Positions 1 through 11,406 of a stretch of 31,263 nucleotides of DNA are shown piece by piece. Origin of the DNA: Pigoraptor vietnamica (lineage: Eukaryota; Opisthokonta; Filasterea); the NCBI GenBank assembly GCA_943704525.1, contig CALSCQ010001132.1, forward strand, positions 1 to 31,263, written 5' to 3'. A program made the position numbers and the translations under genes. The notes beneath the pieces were generated by a model, which worked only from the letters and a program-made list of their open reading frames with translations, was not told the DNA's origin and did not search any database. Positions within the stretch are counted from its first letter, which is position 1; each line of letters opens with the position of its first letter.

Positions 1-9
1 GGGGGGGGG

Positions 10-53
10 CAAAGATGTGGGGCACTCAGACCAAAGATGTGGGGCACTCAGAC
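10..53. repeat. Two tandem copies of a 22-bp unit at a splice donor
   Basis: Bases 10-31 and 32-53 are identical 22-mers directly after a poly-G run (1-9). On the EFR3 sense strand each copy begins GTCTGAG, the sequence at the proposed donor of exon 13, so the donor itself is duplicated. Confidence 0.9.
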
Positions 54-3000
54 CTGTATGGCGAGGGCAACGCGTAGTGTCTGAATGAGCTCTGCGTAAC
101 CGAGGCCGCGCACGATCGTGCCAAACGTCCGGTGAATTGCGGCGTAGTGTTCGTGCTTGTTCTCGCCGATGAGAGCAGCCTCGTACAGCGACAAATACAC
201 CTGCACCACGCGGCGGAGTATCAGCCACCTTCACACGACATGCAGGCACGCGAACAGCAGACGAGACAGTAGCAGCGGACAAAGACGGGGCGGCACGTGA
301 TTACAACAGCCAGCGGGTGGCGCGTAGGCGCGGATTTCTGGCCCACCTTCTTCAGGAGGTTCGAAAGTGTCTGGGGCGTTTCCAGCGCCAGCTCAGTCTC
401 CGAGGAGAGCGACCTATCACGCGAGGGACACGACATCAAGTGGAGTGAGCGCAATGGTGGTGATGACGCATGCACCAATGGGAACAGCCACATAGCGAGC
501 ACAAATCTGCTGAATGACGCAGTGTGTGACAGCATTGCAAAGGTGATACAGTTGTGACACAGTTCCATCCAGGCACCATGCACCCACTTGGTCGCGGCGT
601 AGAACTCGCAGCGCAGAAGCACCTGAAAGATGGTCTGCACGAGCAGCCGAATGTCTGCGGCGATTGCGGTTGAAAGTCAGCCGCAACCAAGCGCAAAAGG
701 GCTTACACAGAGCAACGCACGCGACAACTTCACACACATACCTCCGTTCTGCGACACGGACGCGAACAGCAGCGGCTCCGCAAGCGAGTCAGGAATGTTC
801 GTGCGCAGCGGCGCGTGCGAAGACTTGAGCGCGCGCGCGACACGGAGGACGCACATGAGCTTCAGCCGCTGAACCGACGGCGGCTGCATGCCCAGATGGT
901 CCGAGGGGGGCTGTGCGTCCTCGCCCGACGGGCGCTGCGGGGGTTGGGAGGGGAGCTTGCCGGCGACAAAGACCATGATTTCAAGCTTCTGGTACTCGGG
1001 CTGGTTCTCGAGAAATGCGTCTGGACAGTAACGCCGGCATGAGACAACGGGCACAAAGAGAACACAAATGATGCATCCAACGCAGATGAAAATGAACATC
1101 GATGCCTCTGCACCACCCTTGGCGAACCTACCGATGGAGTCGATGATGGCCGTCTGGACGTCCTTCTCCTTTTCAGCACGCGCAGCATCATCGCCTGTCG
1201 AGGGGCACGCACAGCGTCAGCAGTTGTCGCACTCAACGGCCAGCCTCAAATTGAGCGTGCAGGCGGAACTACGCCAGCACCCATCTCCCATGCGATATCC
1301 CGCAACCGCTAGTCTCCAGCCAACGATGTCAGCCACCCGGAACACCAACAAGAGGGAACGAGCGCCCAGTCGCACACACACACCCGAGTTCGCCTCGGCC
1401 TCGGCGCTGATCTCAAGCTGGCGGACAAGCACGTTGAAGCACTCGAGAATGGCCAGGTCGCAGGCGCCGTGCGCCCACTCGAGCGCGCGGCGCAGCACAA
1501 ACACAATGCCCGAACGAACGTCCGGCCCGGCAGTCGCGCTCTTGTCAAGGTGGTGGAGCAGCCGGCCCGTCGCGATAGCAAAGAATTGCGGCTGCAAAGC
1601 AACGCCAGGAACGGAGTCAGCGATGACAGCACTGAATGGGCACAAACATGCTCACCCCGCATGCGATGAGCCAACGGCAACGACGGCGGACCCACGAGGC
1701 AACGAGGGGCACACAGAGCAACGAGGGGCAGCAATGGCCCCATGCCAACGACGGACCCACCTGCACTGACGTCTTGATGACCTTGAAAACGCTAACGGCA
1801 AACGCCTTCGATGGCCACGAGCCAGTGTCGTCGAGGTGGCTGTGGAATCACGTGTGTGAGTAATTAAAACAACTCACAGCAGCAATCAACGAAGCAAACT
1901 GCAAATCTGTGTGTGTGCGTGTGCGCGCAAGCCACGTGAGGCTCCGCGGCGCAAACAGAAGATACGCGGCATCAAGTGTGCGTAAATTGAAACGCGTCCC
2001 AGATTCCATCAAGCGGAGATGCGCGCACACGCACTCGAGAATGGGCTTGATCAGCTGGCGCATGTTCCCGTAGTTCGCGCGTGCCGTGAGGTCGCGCACG
2101 CATGAGCACGCGAGGCGCCGCGGGTCCTGCTCCTCCAGAATGACGTCGACGTCGGCGTGCGTCGGAAGGCTCGAAGTGTTCTCGCCAATCCCAAGGGGGT
2201 CGCCGGCGCCCTCCGTTGTGGCATCGCTCGCACCGTCCGTGTGCATGCTGAACAGGAGCGCCGGGACAATCTTGTCGAGATCTCGCCAAATGTCGGCATG
2301 AAGGTCATCGACCGTCTTCAATATGATCGCACGGAGCCCCCGGAGGCCCGCGAGGCGCATTCTGGCGACGCCGCGTGTCAGCAACGCGCACGGGATGGGT
2401 TGCCGTGTGGCATGCAAGTGCGCGTGTGTGTGGTGGGTGGGTGGGTGGCGAACGGACAACCGAGACCGGCGCTTGGAAGTTTTGCCTTGCACTCAGCTGA
2501 CTTGAAACCAATAGGCACGGGGAGATGACGCGCGTAACAAGCGTCCAAAGGCGCAAAAAGGGTCAATATGATAGTAGCACCCACTGTGACTGTTTGGCGG
2601 CGTCCCCGTCGGCAGAAAGGCACATGGCGGTGAACTTGCTCACGAAGAAGTCGTAACGACGGTTGTACGACGGATTTTCCTCCTTGATGCAGGCAAACTT
2701 CAGGAACTGCAGGGGGCGGGCATGGTGTCACGTGGGGCGCAGCGGGGCGCGGCATCACGGGCGCACTCTCAAAAACGCACGAATCCCCATTCTCCCACCG
2801 CCCACACGCCACATCTGCACTCAGTTTCTCATCAAACCAAACCAAATCTCCCCATCCCCGGCCACCATACCATGCACTGCGCCGCGTAACACACGCGCCC
2901 CCACCGTCGTCGTTCCCAAGACCTGGAGGTCGGGTCGCTGCGACTCAAGCAAGCGCTCGACCATAAGAAGGAAGCTCTCGACGAAGAGGCCGAGGTTCGT

Positions 3001-3975
3001 GTGGCACGCCTGCAGCAGCTGCTCCACCGCCTTCATCGCAATGGCCACTTGCCTGTGACGAAGATTACGAAAGAGAGAGAGAAGGGGGGGGGGGAGGAGG
3101 AGGTCAGAAAGAAAAGAAGAGAAGGTGAGTCCAAATAAAGAGAGAATTGACGGCCATGAGAGTTTTGTACGTAATTCGTCTGTTGTCAGCAGCAGTAGTA
3201 ATGTGTGGCAGTCACCCACGCATAGCGCTGCCGGTCGAGGTGCCGCTTCTGCTTGCGCGCGAGGTACTTGCCGATCTTGTTCAGTTGGCCTGTTGCACGA
3301 CCAGAGTGAGCGCGGATGAAGGAAAGCGCGCAAGAGCGTGCGCACGTGGGGTGAGACATGTGTCTGTGTGTGCGTGTCTGTCTGTGCGTGGGTACATGCG
3401 TGTGTGCGCGTGCGTGTGTGAGTGAGGCGTGCCTGCCTGCGCACGTGAGATCACAACCAAACAGACACCCACTTGGGTTCGTGCACGCATAATACGTGAG
3501 CTTTTGCATGTTGGCGACGTTGAGGCCATCCTCGGGATCGACCGGATAGAGGCCGTCCACAAGGCGCTGGTAGCTGAAGTGCAGGGGATGTGCGTGTGCG
3601 TGTGCGGTATGATGTTGTGTGTGTGTGTGTGTGTGTGTGTGTGAACGAGTGATGCGATGCACGTGTTAGTCGCTTACATATACGAGAGAGATGAGTCTGT
3701 GCGACACGTTCGTAAGGAACGAACTACTATCCCATGCATCACGCAGGCACCTTGCACACCAACGCATACGCCACGGGTTAGTGACCCATAAACACACACC
3801 GCTGCTTGGGACGGCACTTGAGGCACGCAAAGCACCCCATTCGAAGCGACGAGCACGCGGGGGAGCAGCGACGGACAGACACAATGGGCTCAAGTCCCTC
3901 TTATACGAGGGGATCGTGCGGCAAAGTGTCGCCGTTTGAAAGTGGTGCCAAAACCCACACAACACGGAAGAACAT
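54..3975 (-). CDS. EFR3: EFR3 homologue (PI4-kinase plasma-membrane scaffold), 3' end incomplete
   Basis: EFR3 proteins are helical-repeat scaffolds that hold the PI 4-kinase III-alpha/Stt4 complex at the plasma membrane. Thirteen exons join in frame (sense order): 3975-3959, 3573-3473, 3289-3220, 3052-2905, 2706-2585, 2361-2029, 1839-1761, 1591-1384, 1194-1132, 1020-742, 654-588, 413-347, 200-54, giving 567 codons. Family landmarks follow in order: YQRLVDGLYPVDPEDG at the N-terminus, LFVESFLLMVERLLE, NPSYNRRYDFFVSKF, RLAGLRGLRAIILKTVDD, HLDDTGSWPSKAFAV, FNVLVRQLEIS, and a last exon with VYLSLYEAAL and LRVALAIQ. Animal EFR3 has roughly 800 residues, so about 250 C-terminal residues should lie beyond the left edge. 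The last donor (GTCTGA) is weak, and reading through it gives an immediate stop at 48-50, so a short form is possible. The 17-nt first exon is the least certain part: it fits by phase and a GTGGGT donor but lacks the cysteine cluster usual at this N-terminus. Family assignment is strong. Confidence 0.9.
3084..3094. repeat. Poly-G tract in EFR3 intron
   Basis: A run of 11 G between GA-rich flanks, in the intron between the exons ending at 3220 and starting at 3052. On the gene's sense strand it reads as poly-C just upstream of the acceptor, so it may serve as part of the pyrimidine tract. Confidence 0.85.
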
Positions 3976-4713
3976 GCCGAATTCTCGCTTGAAATTTCCC
4001 GAGATCTCGCTTAGTTTCTGTCCCACAATAGCGTGCGATTGCCCCCAGCGCGCCATATATATTTCGCATGACGTCACGAATGGACGTGGGGGCAGGGGCT
4101 TTTGTCGCGACGAGCGCAAGCCTGCGCACAGAGGGCCCACACACGGGTGCGACTGAAGTCGAACCATCGGCGGCGCTGTCTGCCGGCCCTCGGGAAGGTC
4201 TGAGCGTGCCACCTGCAGCCGAGAGGGCGCCATGCCTCGACAGGGGCGCGGCGGGCCACCAGAAACACTGGCACCTCTGCGCGCGCATGCCGGGCAACCG
4301 GCAGCCCCGCGATGCCCAGCGGCCGTGTGGTCGTGGGGCGGAGGGTGCGCGCGCGGCTGGTTGAAATGCTCGCCTGGCCAGCAACGCAAAGTTCAATGCG
4401 CGGGGTGGCCAACACGGCCACAACTCAATTCAGACTACTCTGCGCCCGGCGCGGCTTCCCCTCCCACACACTTTTGATTTCATTGGACCATTCAGACCTC
4501 TGCCTGACTTTCCCTCCCCACACCCTGAACCGTTCAGACTCGTATGCACCTGGCCGCCCTTCTTACACTTGGCTATCACTCACACACGGCATCATGTGGT
4601 TTATGCCCGCATTTTTTCTACTCTGAATAGCCGGGTGAGAACGATTGTTGTGACCAACTTGCTATACAATCGCCCAGATTCATTCGGTCGCACACGCAGT
4701 GCGCACAGCGGGC
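3976..4713. other. Intergenic region between EFR3 (5' end) and L-domain gene (3' end)
   Basis: No spliced gene fits here. It holds the CRE/TATA pair, a GC-rich stretch, and three diverged repeats that each begin TTCAGAC (4429, 4491, 4533) and continue into a CT-rich, CACAC-containing tail. The open frames in it are short and have no recognisable protein character. Confidence 0.6.
4055..4076 (-). promoter_or_regulatory. Candidate EFR3 core promoter: CRE palindrome plus TATA
   Basis: A perfect TGACGTCA (4069-4076) lies a few bases from an ATATATAT box (4055-4062). Read on the minus strand, the CRE comes first, then TATA, then the proposed EFR3 start codon about 80 bases downstream. The order and spacing fit a core promoter; this is inferred from motifs only. 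Confidence 0.45.
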
Positions 4714-6511
4714 TCATCGCGTATATGTGGCCTTCTCGAGCTCGAGGTCGACGCCGCTGCCCTTAGGGGGCGCGTGGTACTTGACCCCGCGCATCTTGAG
4801 CGCGAGGATAATCACGACGATCAGCAGCCCCACCGTCGAAATGGAGAGCGCCGCGACGGCCCAGATGAGGCGGTCCTCGGTGTCAGAGTCGCACGACTGG
4901 AGGCCCTTGGACGCGCCCGTGTTCCCCCCTGTCGCCGTGCACAGCGCGTTGTTGTTCTCGGACGCAAACACGCCCTTGATGACGGTCAGCCACGGAATGT
5001 GGCCGTCGTCGCAGAACAGGCGGTTGTTCTTTATCGACACGGCCGTGCCCGCGTCGTTCGCCCCAATGCTCTTGATTATCTTGATGCCCGCAATCGAGTC
5101 GAGGTACGCGTTGTCCTCGATCACCAGCCCGGCGCCAATCGACTCGAGCGACGTGAACCCCGGCACCTTGGCCAGCTTCGGATTCGACGTGATCGTCAGG
5201 CTGCCGCCGATCGTCGTGAGCGCCGTGAAGCCCGCCACGCTCCCCAGCAGCGCGTTGCCCGACAGCTTCAGGCTCCCGTCCATCGACTTGAGAGAGGCAA
5301 AGCCGCCGCACGCCGTGAGCTGGGCGTTCGACTGGATCGTGATGTCGCCGCTGACTCTCGTGAGCGCAGGAAATGCCCCGTCGAGAGACGTGAGGGCGCT
5401 CGAAGCAAACGAGACGCTTGCGACAGAGGTCAGCTTGGCGAACGCGACCGTCTGGATGCCGTTGTTCGCGATTGAGAGGTCTCCCGAGATGGTCGATGGG
5501 TTGAATGGCGACATGTCCGTGAGCAGCACGTTGTTCGTGAACTGCGCGTGTGGCAATTAGCGATCACGTGACAGGAGGGCAAGCCTCAAGGAGACTGTGC
5601 TGGCCGTTACAGCACACTTGGGGAGGTGGGCAACAGGGGACGAGAGAGTTTGCGAGAGAGTTACAACTTGCGCGCAAGATGTTACAGTGCAACCCACCGA
5701 CACAGAGCCGCCGCACGTGTTGATGGACGACAGACCGGCGATGCTCGTGAGGCTGGGATTGTCCGAGATGGTGAGGGCGCCCACAACCGACGCCGTGCCC
5801 AGCGACTCCACATACTTGAGCTGTGCGTTGCCGTTCAGAATAAGCGCGCCGAGTCTGCGTTGGGCGCGACGAGCGTGTAAGTGCGCGCGCAGAAGGAAGG
5901 GGGGGGGGGGGGGGGGGGGGAGGATTTGTTACTCATGCTGCCTGGCACCGTCAGCCGACAGACGCACAGGGGGGTCCTTTCATGCGACTTACTGAGTGAG
6001 CACCGAAAACTTGACCCTCACGAGTTGCTTGCACGAGGACACGCCCAGCGTCAGGCCAATGGAATCCAGCACATTGAAGCCCTGGGGGGATAGAGCCAGA
6101 AGGAATTGGTCGAACGAAAATGAAACACAATCAGCAGACTCTCGGCTGACGCGCCAGTGTGTGCGCGACATGTGCGTGTATGCTCGTCCTAGGATGTGTG
6201 CGTCGCGGAGCGGACGGCCGCGCGAGAGAGACGGAACAAGCAATCCCGACGCATGGCGACAAACTGCAGCGCACCGTAATGTACTGGAGTGAGCCGAGTT
6301 CCTCGAATTTGAGGCGCTCGCCAATGGTCTTGAGCGCGGCAAATCCGGCCAAGAGGGTGAGATCGGAGAAGGACGCTGAGGAACAAACCGCGTCAGTCCA
6401 CGTGCTGTACAACGAGTCACAGCAACACAGCATACCTTCCCGTTGCACCGCGCAGGACACACACACACACGGAAAGATACACACGCACACGCACGCCACA
6501 CGCCCCCCCCC

Positions 6512-6542
<31 letters not shown>

Positions 6543-7183
6543 ACAGGCACACACACATGCAACATAAGAGCACGCCGACGAGCGTATGCGTGGCTTACCG
6601 ATCCACACGCCCTTGCGCACAAGCGTCAGCGCGGGCACAAAGTTGCTGTCAATCGTAACAGCCTTGCCGAACGTGAGCGAGAAGTCCCCGCCGACCGAGG
6701 TGAGCGCGGGAAACCCCGTGAGTGTGAGACCCTTGTAGCGGTCGATCGTCAGCGAACCGGAGACCGTCGCGAGGGCGTCGAGGCCCGTGAACGACGTCAG
6801 GTTGACGCAGTTTTGGATGAGCAGGTTGCCGTTGATCGACGTCACCTGCGCGAGTGCCCCGACGTTCGTCATGTCGCATGTGGTGCCGTCCAGCGATCCG
6901 ATGGTGAGATCGCCGCTAATGTCCGTGCACGTCGTGTCGTATGTCGCGTCGAACATGGCCTGGCTGGTCACCGCAATGCCGTTACAGGTCTCTGCACGCA
7001 ACAACGGGGCGATCAAAACAATGGACGAACCGAAAATAGAAGTCATGTGGTGGTATGGTATAGCAGGTACAACCGGTGCATTTTTCCCGCACACGCACGC
7101 ACAAATCCGTACAAATCCATACAAGAGCGAACAGACGGAAGTATAAATATTGATACACGTGACATCACACACACACACACCCG

Positions 7184-7219
<36 letters not shown>

Positions 7220-7349
7220 ACGCACACACACACACACACACACACCACACACACACACACCACACACACACACCACACACACACACACACGCACACACGC
7301 ACACCGCACACACACACACACGCACACACACACCACATACACGCACGCA

Positions 7350-7380
<31 letters not shown>

Positions 7381-7535
7381 GCGCCGGCGTTATTACGTAA
7401 AGCACATCCGACGTGAAGCCACGACAAATTGCTATCCAGTACAGTTCTGCGACTGTGGTACCCACTTGCGAGAGCCCCATTGAGAGCACACAGCGTGGCG
7501 ATCGCCACCGCCAACGCAAGGACGCGACGATCCAT
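4714..7535 (-). CDS. Type I membrane protein with receptor-L-domain-like repeats
   Basis: Six exons (7535-7466, 6991-6599, 6375-6275, 6081-5993, 5854-5698, 5541-4714) join in phase to 545 codons plus stop. The start is the ATG of a clear signal peptide (MDRRVLALAVAIATLCAL, residues 1-23). The ectodomain repeats a unit of about 25 residues such as GSLTITSNPKLAKVPGF and GALTISDNPSLTSIAGL. This is the G-x-L-x-I-xx-N-xx-L pattern of receptor L domains (EGF and insulin receptors) and fungal Ecm33-type wall proteins. A transmembrane helix spans about 495-519, followed by a short tail of about 25 residues ending in ATYTR. There is no kinase or other cytoplasmic domain, so it is probably an adhesion or recognition protein, or a co-receptor. 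The first intron carries a long CA repeat and two others carry G/C homopolymers. Its 5' end faces the secreted-protein gene across a shared promoter. The ligand is unknown. Confidence 0.85.
5897..5920. repeat. 24-nt poly-G tract in intron
   Basis: Uninterrupted G run inside the intron between 5993 and 5854 of the L-domain gene; it is poly-C on the sense strand, near the 3' splice site. Confidence 0.95.
6503..6528. repeat. 26-nt poly-C tract next to CA repeats
   Basis: Uninterrupted C run followed by CA repeats, in the intron between 6599 and 6375. On the sense strand it is poly-G, so it could form a G-quadruplex in the pre-mRNA. Confidence 0.95.
7168..7380. repeat. CA microsatellite ending in a GC repeat
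   Basis: About 210 bases of imperfect CA repeat with CG interruptions, ending in an alternating GC run near 7367-7383. It lies in the first intron of the L-domain gene. The His/Thr-rich or Cys/Val-rich open frames across it are repeat artefacts. The alternating purine-pyrimidine tract could adopt Z-DNA. Confidence 0.95.
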
Positions 7536-8212
7536 AGCAAAGAACGGCGCACTCGAAGCAGCGCTGCCGTCCCTCTGATTGTGACCTTCAAGTAAAGAAG
7601 AGACACGGGAGAGGGGGGAGATCGCCGTCGCTGTTGCTTGCCACCTGGCGGAGAAACACGGTGGGTGTGGGAGAGCGTGCATGCACGCACTCAGTTTGGC
7701 ACACACACACTCAGCCACTATTTATTTCGCCGCCACTCGCTTTTAGCCCCCGTGGCTTTTTTATTTCTTCGATTTTGTAAACACAGAGCGGCAAGCCAAA
7801 ATGTATGGCAAATTCCCTTCTGTTTTCCCACATAATAAATTTATTACCAGATTATTTTTTTGCCCATTGTTCTATGTCACCCCGTAGGGACACATAGCGC
7901 AAAATCCCATACAAATTTCCATACATTGCCCAGGTGGCTTTTTCGTGTCACCCTTTCGAATTTTATTACCGATTATTCTCCATACTCATCTCATAGTCGC
8001 GGAAATTATTCGCAATGCAGTCAATAGCCCGCAACCCCCGCACTTGTGTTTTGATCCCTGTGCCATTGTGCCCGTGTGCGGTGCGCAGTGCGTGTGCGTG
8101 CGTACCGTTTGTGTGTGGCGTGTATGAGTGCGCGTGTGTGCGTTCGTTCTCTTTATGCAATGATCCGCAGCTTTTGCTTGATTCGTGCCCACTGCGCGAC
8201 CTGCGACTGAAG
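7536..8212. promoter_or_regulatory. Divergent promoter region with a duplicated two-part motif
   Basis: This 677-bp AT-rich stretch separates two genes transcribed away from each other, both coding for signal-peptide proteins. A two-part module occurs twice in the same order: GTGGCTTTTT (7752 and 7934), then TTTATTACC(A)GATTATT (7840-7856 and 7962-7977). The palindrome AATAAATTTATT lies at 7834-7845 and overlaps the first copy. CTATGT and ACATAG form an inverted pair around 7872-7895. No ATG-started gene fits here. Confidence 0.55.
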
Positions 8213-11200
8213 ATGCGCGTCGCTGTGCTGGTGGCCCTCGTGGCTGCGATCGCGCTGATCGCGCGCGCGACGGCCGTCCCTGTGGTGTCGGAGGAGAGCG
8301 TCGAGGCGAACCCTGCTGCGGTCGCGGACGTGGATGGCATGGACGAGTACTATGCCGACTACTTTGAGGCTCCGCAGTACGCGGTGCCCGAGCACGACGA
8401 GCTCCCCCGCCACGAAGGTGCGACGTCGGGACTGATGCGATTTTGCCATGAATGTGCCGCCGCTATTGTGTTGGCATTTGGCATGATTGCGAGTTTGAAA
8501 GCGTTTTACGTTGGCGGACCCCTCCTGTGCTCACTGCCGGCGTGTGATTCCGCACGCCGCAGAGCGCGGGCTGTACGAGCACGTGAATGTGATCGAGTAT
8601 CACGACGACGTCGTGCACATCGAGGACGAGCACGCGGACCACCTGCGCGACTGCCACGCGGCCCAGGCGGACTGCGTCGTCCCCGCGCACGTGAGCGCCG
8701 CGATGGGCGCGAAGGAGGACGTTGTGCTGGCGAGCGTCAAGCACGTCGACAGCAGCAAGTTCATTGGCATGCGCGTGCGTCGCGTGACGCCCCACGAGGG
8801 CGAAGACGGAAGCGAACTCCACCGCATTGAGTACGAGATGGCGCAGTTTGACGACGTGAGTGCGGCTGTCTGCGGCGCCCGTGTTGTGCGTGAATTTTGT
8901 GGCTGTAGTCGCCGGATGAACATGCGCATGCTTCGCCTAAGCTGGTCTCACGCCCACTCACGCGCTCGCAGATCTACAAGCACATCCACCTCAAGTTCGC
9001 CGACGAGCACCCTGACGGTGACCGTCGCCGCGCCGTGATGATATCGGCGAACCAGAACTCGTTCACGGTGTGTTCTCCGTCGGCGAGGCATCATCCCCAA
9101 TCCAATTGTGCCTTGTGTCACCTCGCTGTGACTTCTCGCCCCTCGTTCAATGTTCAGTTTACAAGCATCATCCCCCCCCCACTTTTGCATACGCGCACGC
9201 ACGGCACTCATAACATTTTTGCACTTCGCATATTAACCATTGACACACGCACGGCCCTGCGGCGCAGTCGTTCAAGAGCAACTACCAGGGGAGCAATTTG
9301 TTCGACACGAACATCAAGGAGGATGACTCGACGTCGATGGCGCAGGGGATCCAGGTCACCCGCGCAATGGTGCGTTACCCACCGTGCGTCCACACACGCA
9401 AGCACATGTCATCGGACACCGACTACACTGGCACTCCCACGCAAACTTCTCAGTCAGCAAGGTCAAATCTCTTACGCGCTCGCATAAACTGAAAGGCGCA
9501 CCCTACCGCTGTGCCATTGACACACACCGACGGCAGCTGCACGTGACTGACTCCTGTTGTGTTGCAGTTTGCGAGCGACAATCTCCGCTTCATCAAGTTC
9601 GGCCCCTATGTCAAGTACGGTTGGTATCGCCCGACTCCGCACGGCACGTACTTTTTAACTCCATAATGCGCAAATTCTCACAGAAACGCGCTAACTTTTC
9701 GCAGGTTTCTCCAAGTTCGAGTTCAAGTACGGCTCGAGCGACCCTTTTGTGCTGGAGGTGCGTACTCCGTTAGCCCAGAGTGGCGTCGGTCATGATCAGT
9801 GCCACGGCTGTGTGGTAGTACAGTGTTGTAGCCCGCACAGTCATGCGCCGTGGCTGACCCCACACCCGCCCAGGTCGTGTACTCTGGCGCCGCGTCCGCC
9901 AAGCTTCGCGTGCGCCGTCCTGAGGTCGCCGCCAAGCCCGCGCGCTTCGTCAAGCCGATTTTCGAGTCGAACACGGACGGTCCCGACTTCAGCGTGGACC
10001 TCTCGAAGCTGCTGATCCCCGTCAAGCTGATGATCAACACGAAGCAGTCGACGACGGGCACGGTCGACCTCCCGGAGAACTTTCTCTTCGATGCATGGGC
10101 ACTCGTGGGTGGCGCATGCTCTCAAATACTTGTGGCACACATGCAACACACCCCCTCCGCTCGCCGGCCGCTCGATTGCCCCCCCNNNNNNNNNNCCCCC
10201 CCCCCCCCCCCCCCAATCGCCTTTTCTGACCCTCTCTCCGCGCTCGCAGGCCAGCGCCCGCATCGACTGCGGCATCCGATTTGAGCCGAGCAAGCGCTGG
10301 CTTCCCCAGGCCGTGTGGAACAAGGTGGGCCGTCCGTCACGTGACATCCGTAGCAATTCGTGGCAGCGCATGTTTATTCACTCTGTGTGCTTAAATAGGG
10401 TGCTTGTTCGGAATGTGTCATATACAATGTCAGCTGATTGTAAGCGTGCTCACCCACTCACCCCGGCCTTCGCGTCCCTTCACCGCATCGCAGGACGTCA
10501 AGTACTCGTTCGCGGCGACGGCGCGCGCCCCCAGCCGCCCCATCACGGCGGAGATCAAGTCCGTCCTCGAGCTGAAGATTGGCCTGCAGATTGGCATCAG
10601 CCCCATTGCCGTAACGTTCAACGGGCCGACGTTTGCGCTCATGCCCACGCTCACCATGACGGCGTCGGCGAAGGATGGGTTCGGCGCGGTGCTCGTGCTG
10701 GACGGCAAGGTCACGCAGACGGTGCCCTCGATTGTGCGCTCGCTCTTCAAGCTGCCCGAGGACTACTCGAAGGTGCGGCGCTGCTCGCGCGCAGTCGGTG
10801 TGAAAGGGACTTGTGACCGCCAGGGTCCGTCAACCTTGTATGCGCACGCTGTCACTAACAACCGACTCACACACACACATTCACACACACACACTCACAC
10901 ACACTGACACACACACACTGTCACTAACAACCCACTCCCACACACGGCACACACACACTCCATGCGCCACACAGACGTATCGGTTCTTCAAGAAGCAGCT
11001 CGCGAAGGGCTACATTGAGTGGCAGACGGACTCGACGTTCCCCTCGGATCCCGCGACGGCAACGAAGGCTGCTCTGAAGGTAGCGACGACCGACAAGGCA
11101 CCGATGGGCGCCACCCCGGATTCGACGTTCGCGACGCAGGACACGACGTTCCAGGACACGAAGGGCAACGACCAGGTGGACCCGGCGAAGCTGCCGGGGC

Positions 11201-11370
11201 TCGAGGCGGAGTACATCTTCCGCGGTGTCACGGGATTCACGCCCATGGCCAGCGCCTCGGGATCGCTGGTGGGTGTGCGGTGCACTGTTGCTGCCGTGCG
11301 ATTCGTGATCCAATTAGCTGCTGCTTGGGTGTGTCAACGTGTGGGGTTCTTCTGGATGCCAATTTCAGGA

Positions 11371-11406
<36 letters not shown>

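Noticed and set aside
1-9. Telomere or chromosome end at the left poly-G
   Set aside because: No telomeric hexamer; similar G runs occur inside introns, and the EFR3 gene should continue past it.
4699-5560. Two overlapping plus-strand open frames of about 260-280 codons
   Set aside because: They are antisense shadows of the last exon of the L-domain gene, which has signal peptide, repeats, membrane helix and matching splice phases on the minus strand.
7168-7380. Possible CRISPR-like or satellite array
   Set aside because: It is a simple dinucleotide repeat with irregular interruptions; no spacers, no repeat unit longer than two bases.
6159-7416. Long plus-strand open frames rich in His/Thr and their Cys/Val counterparts on the other strand
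   Set aside because: They are translations of the CA/TG microsatellite in introns of the L-domain gene and have no protein-like composition.
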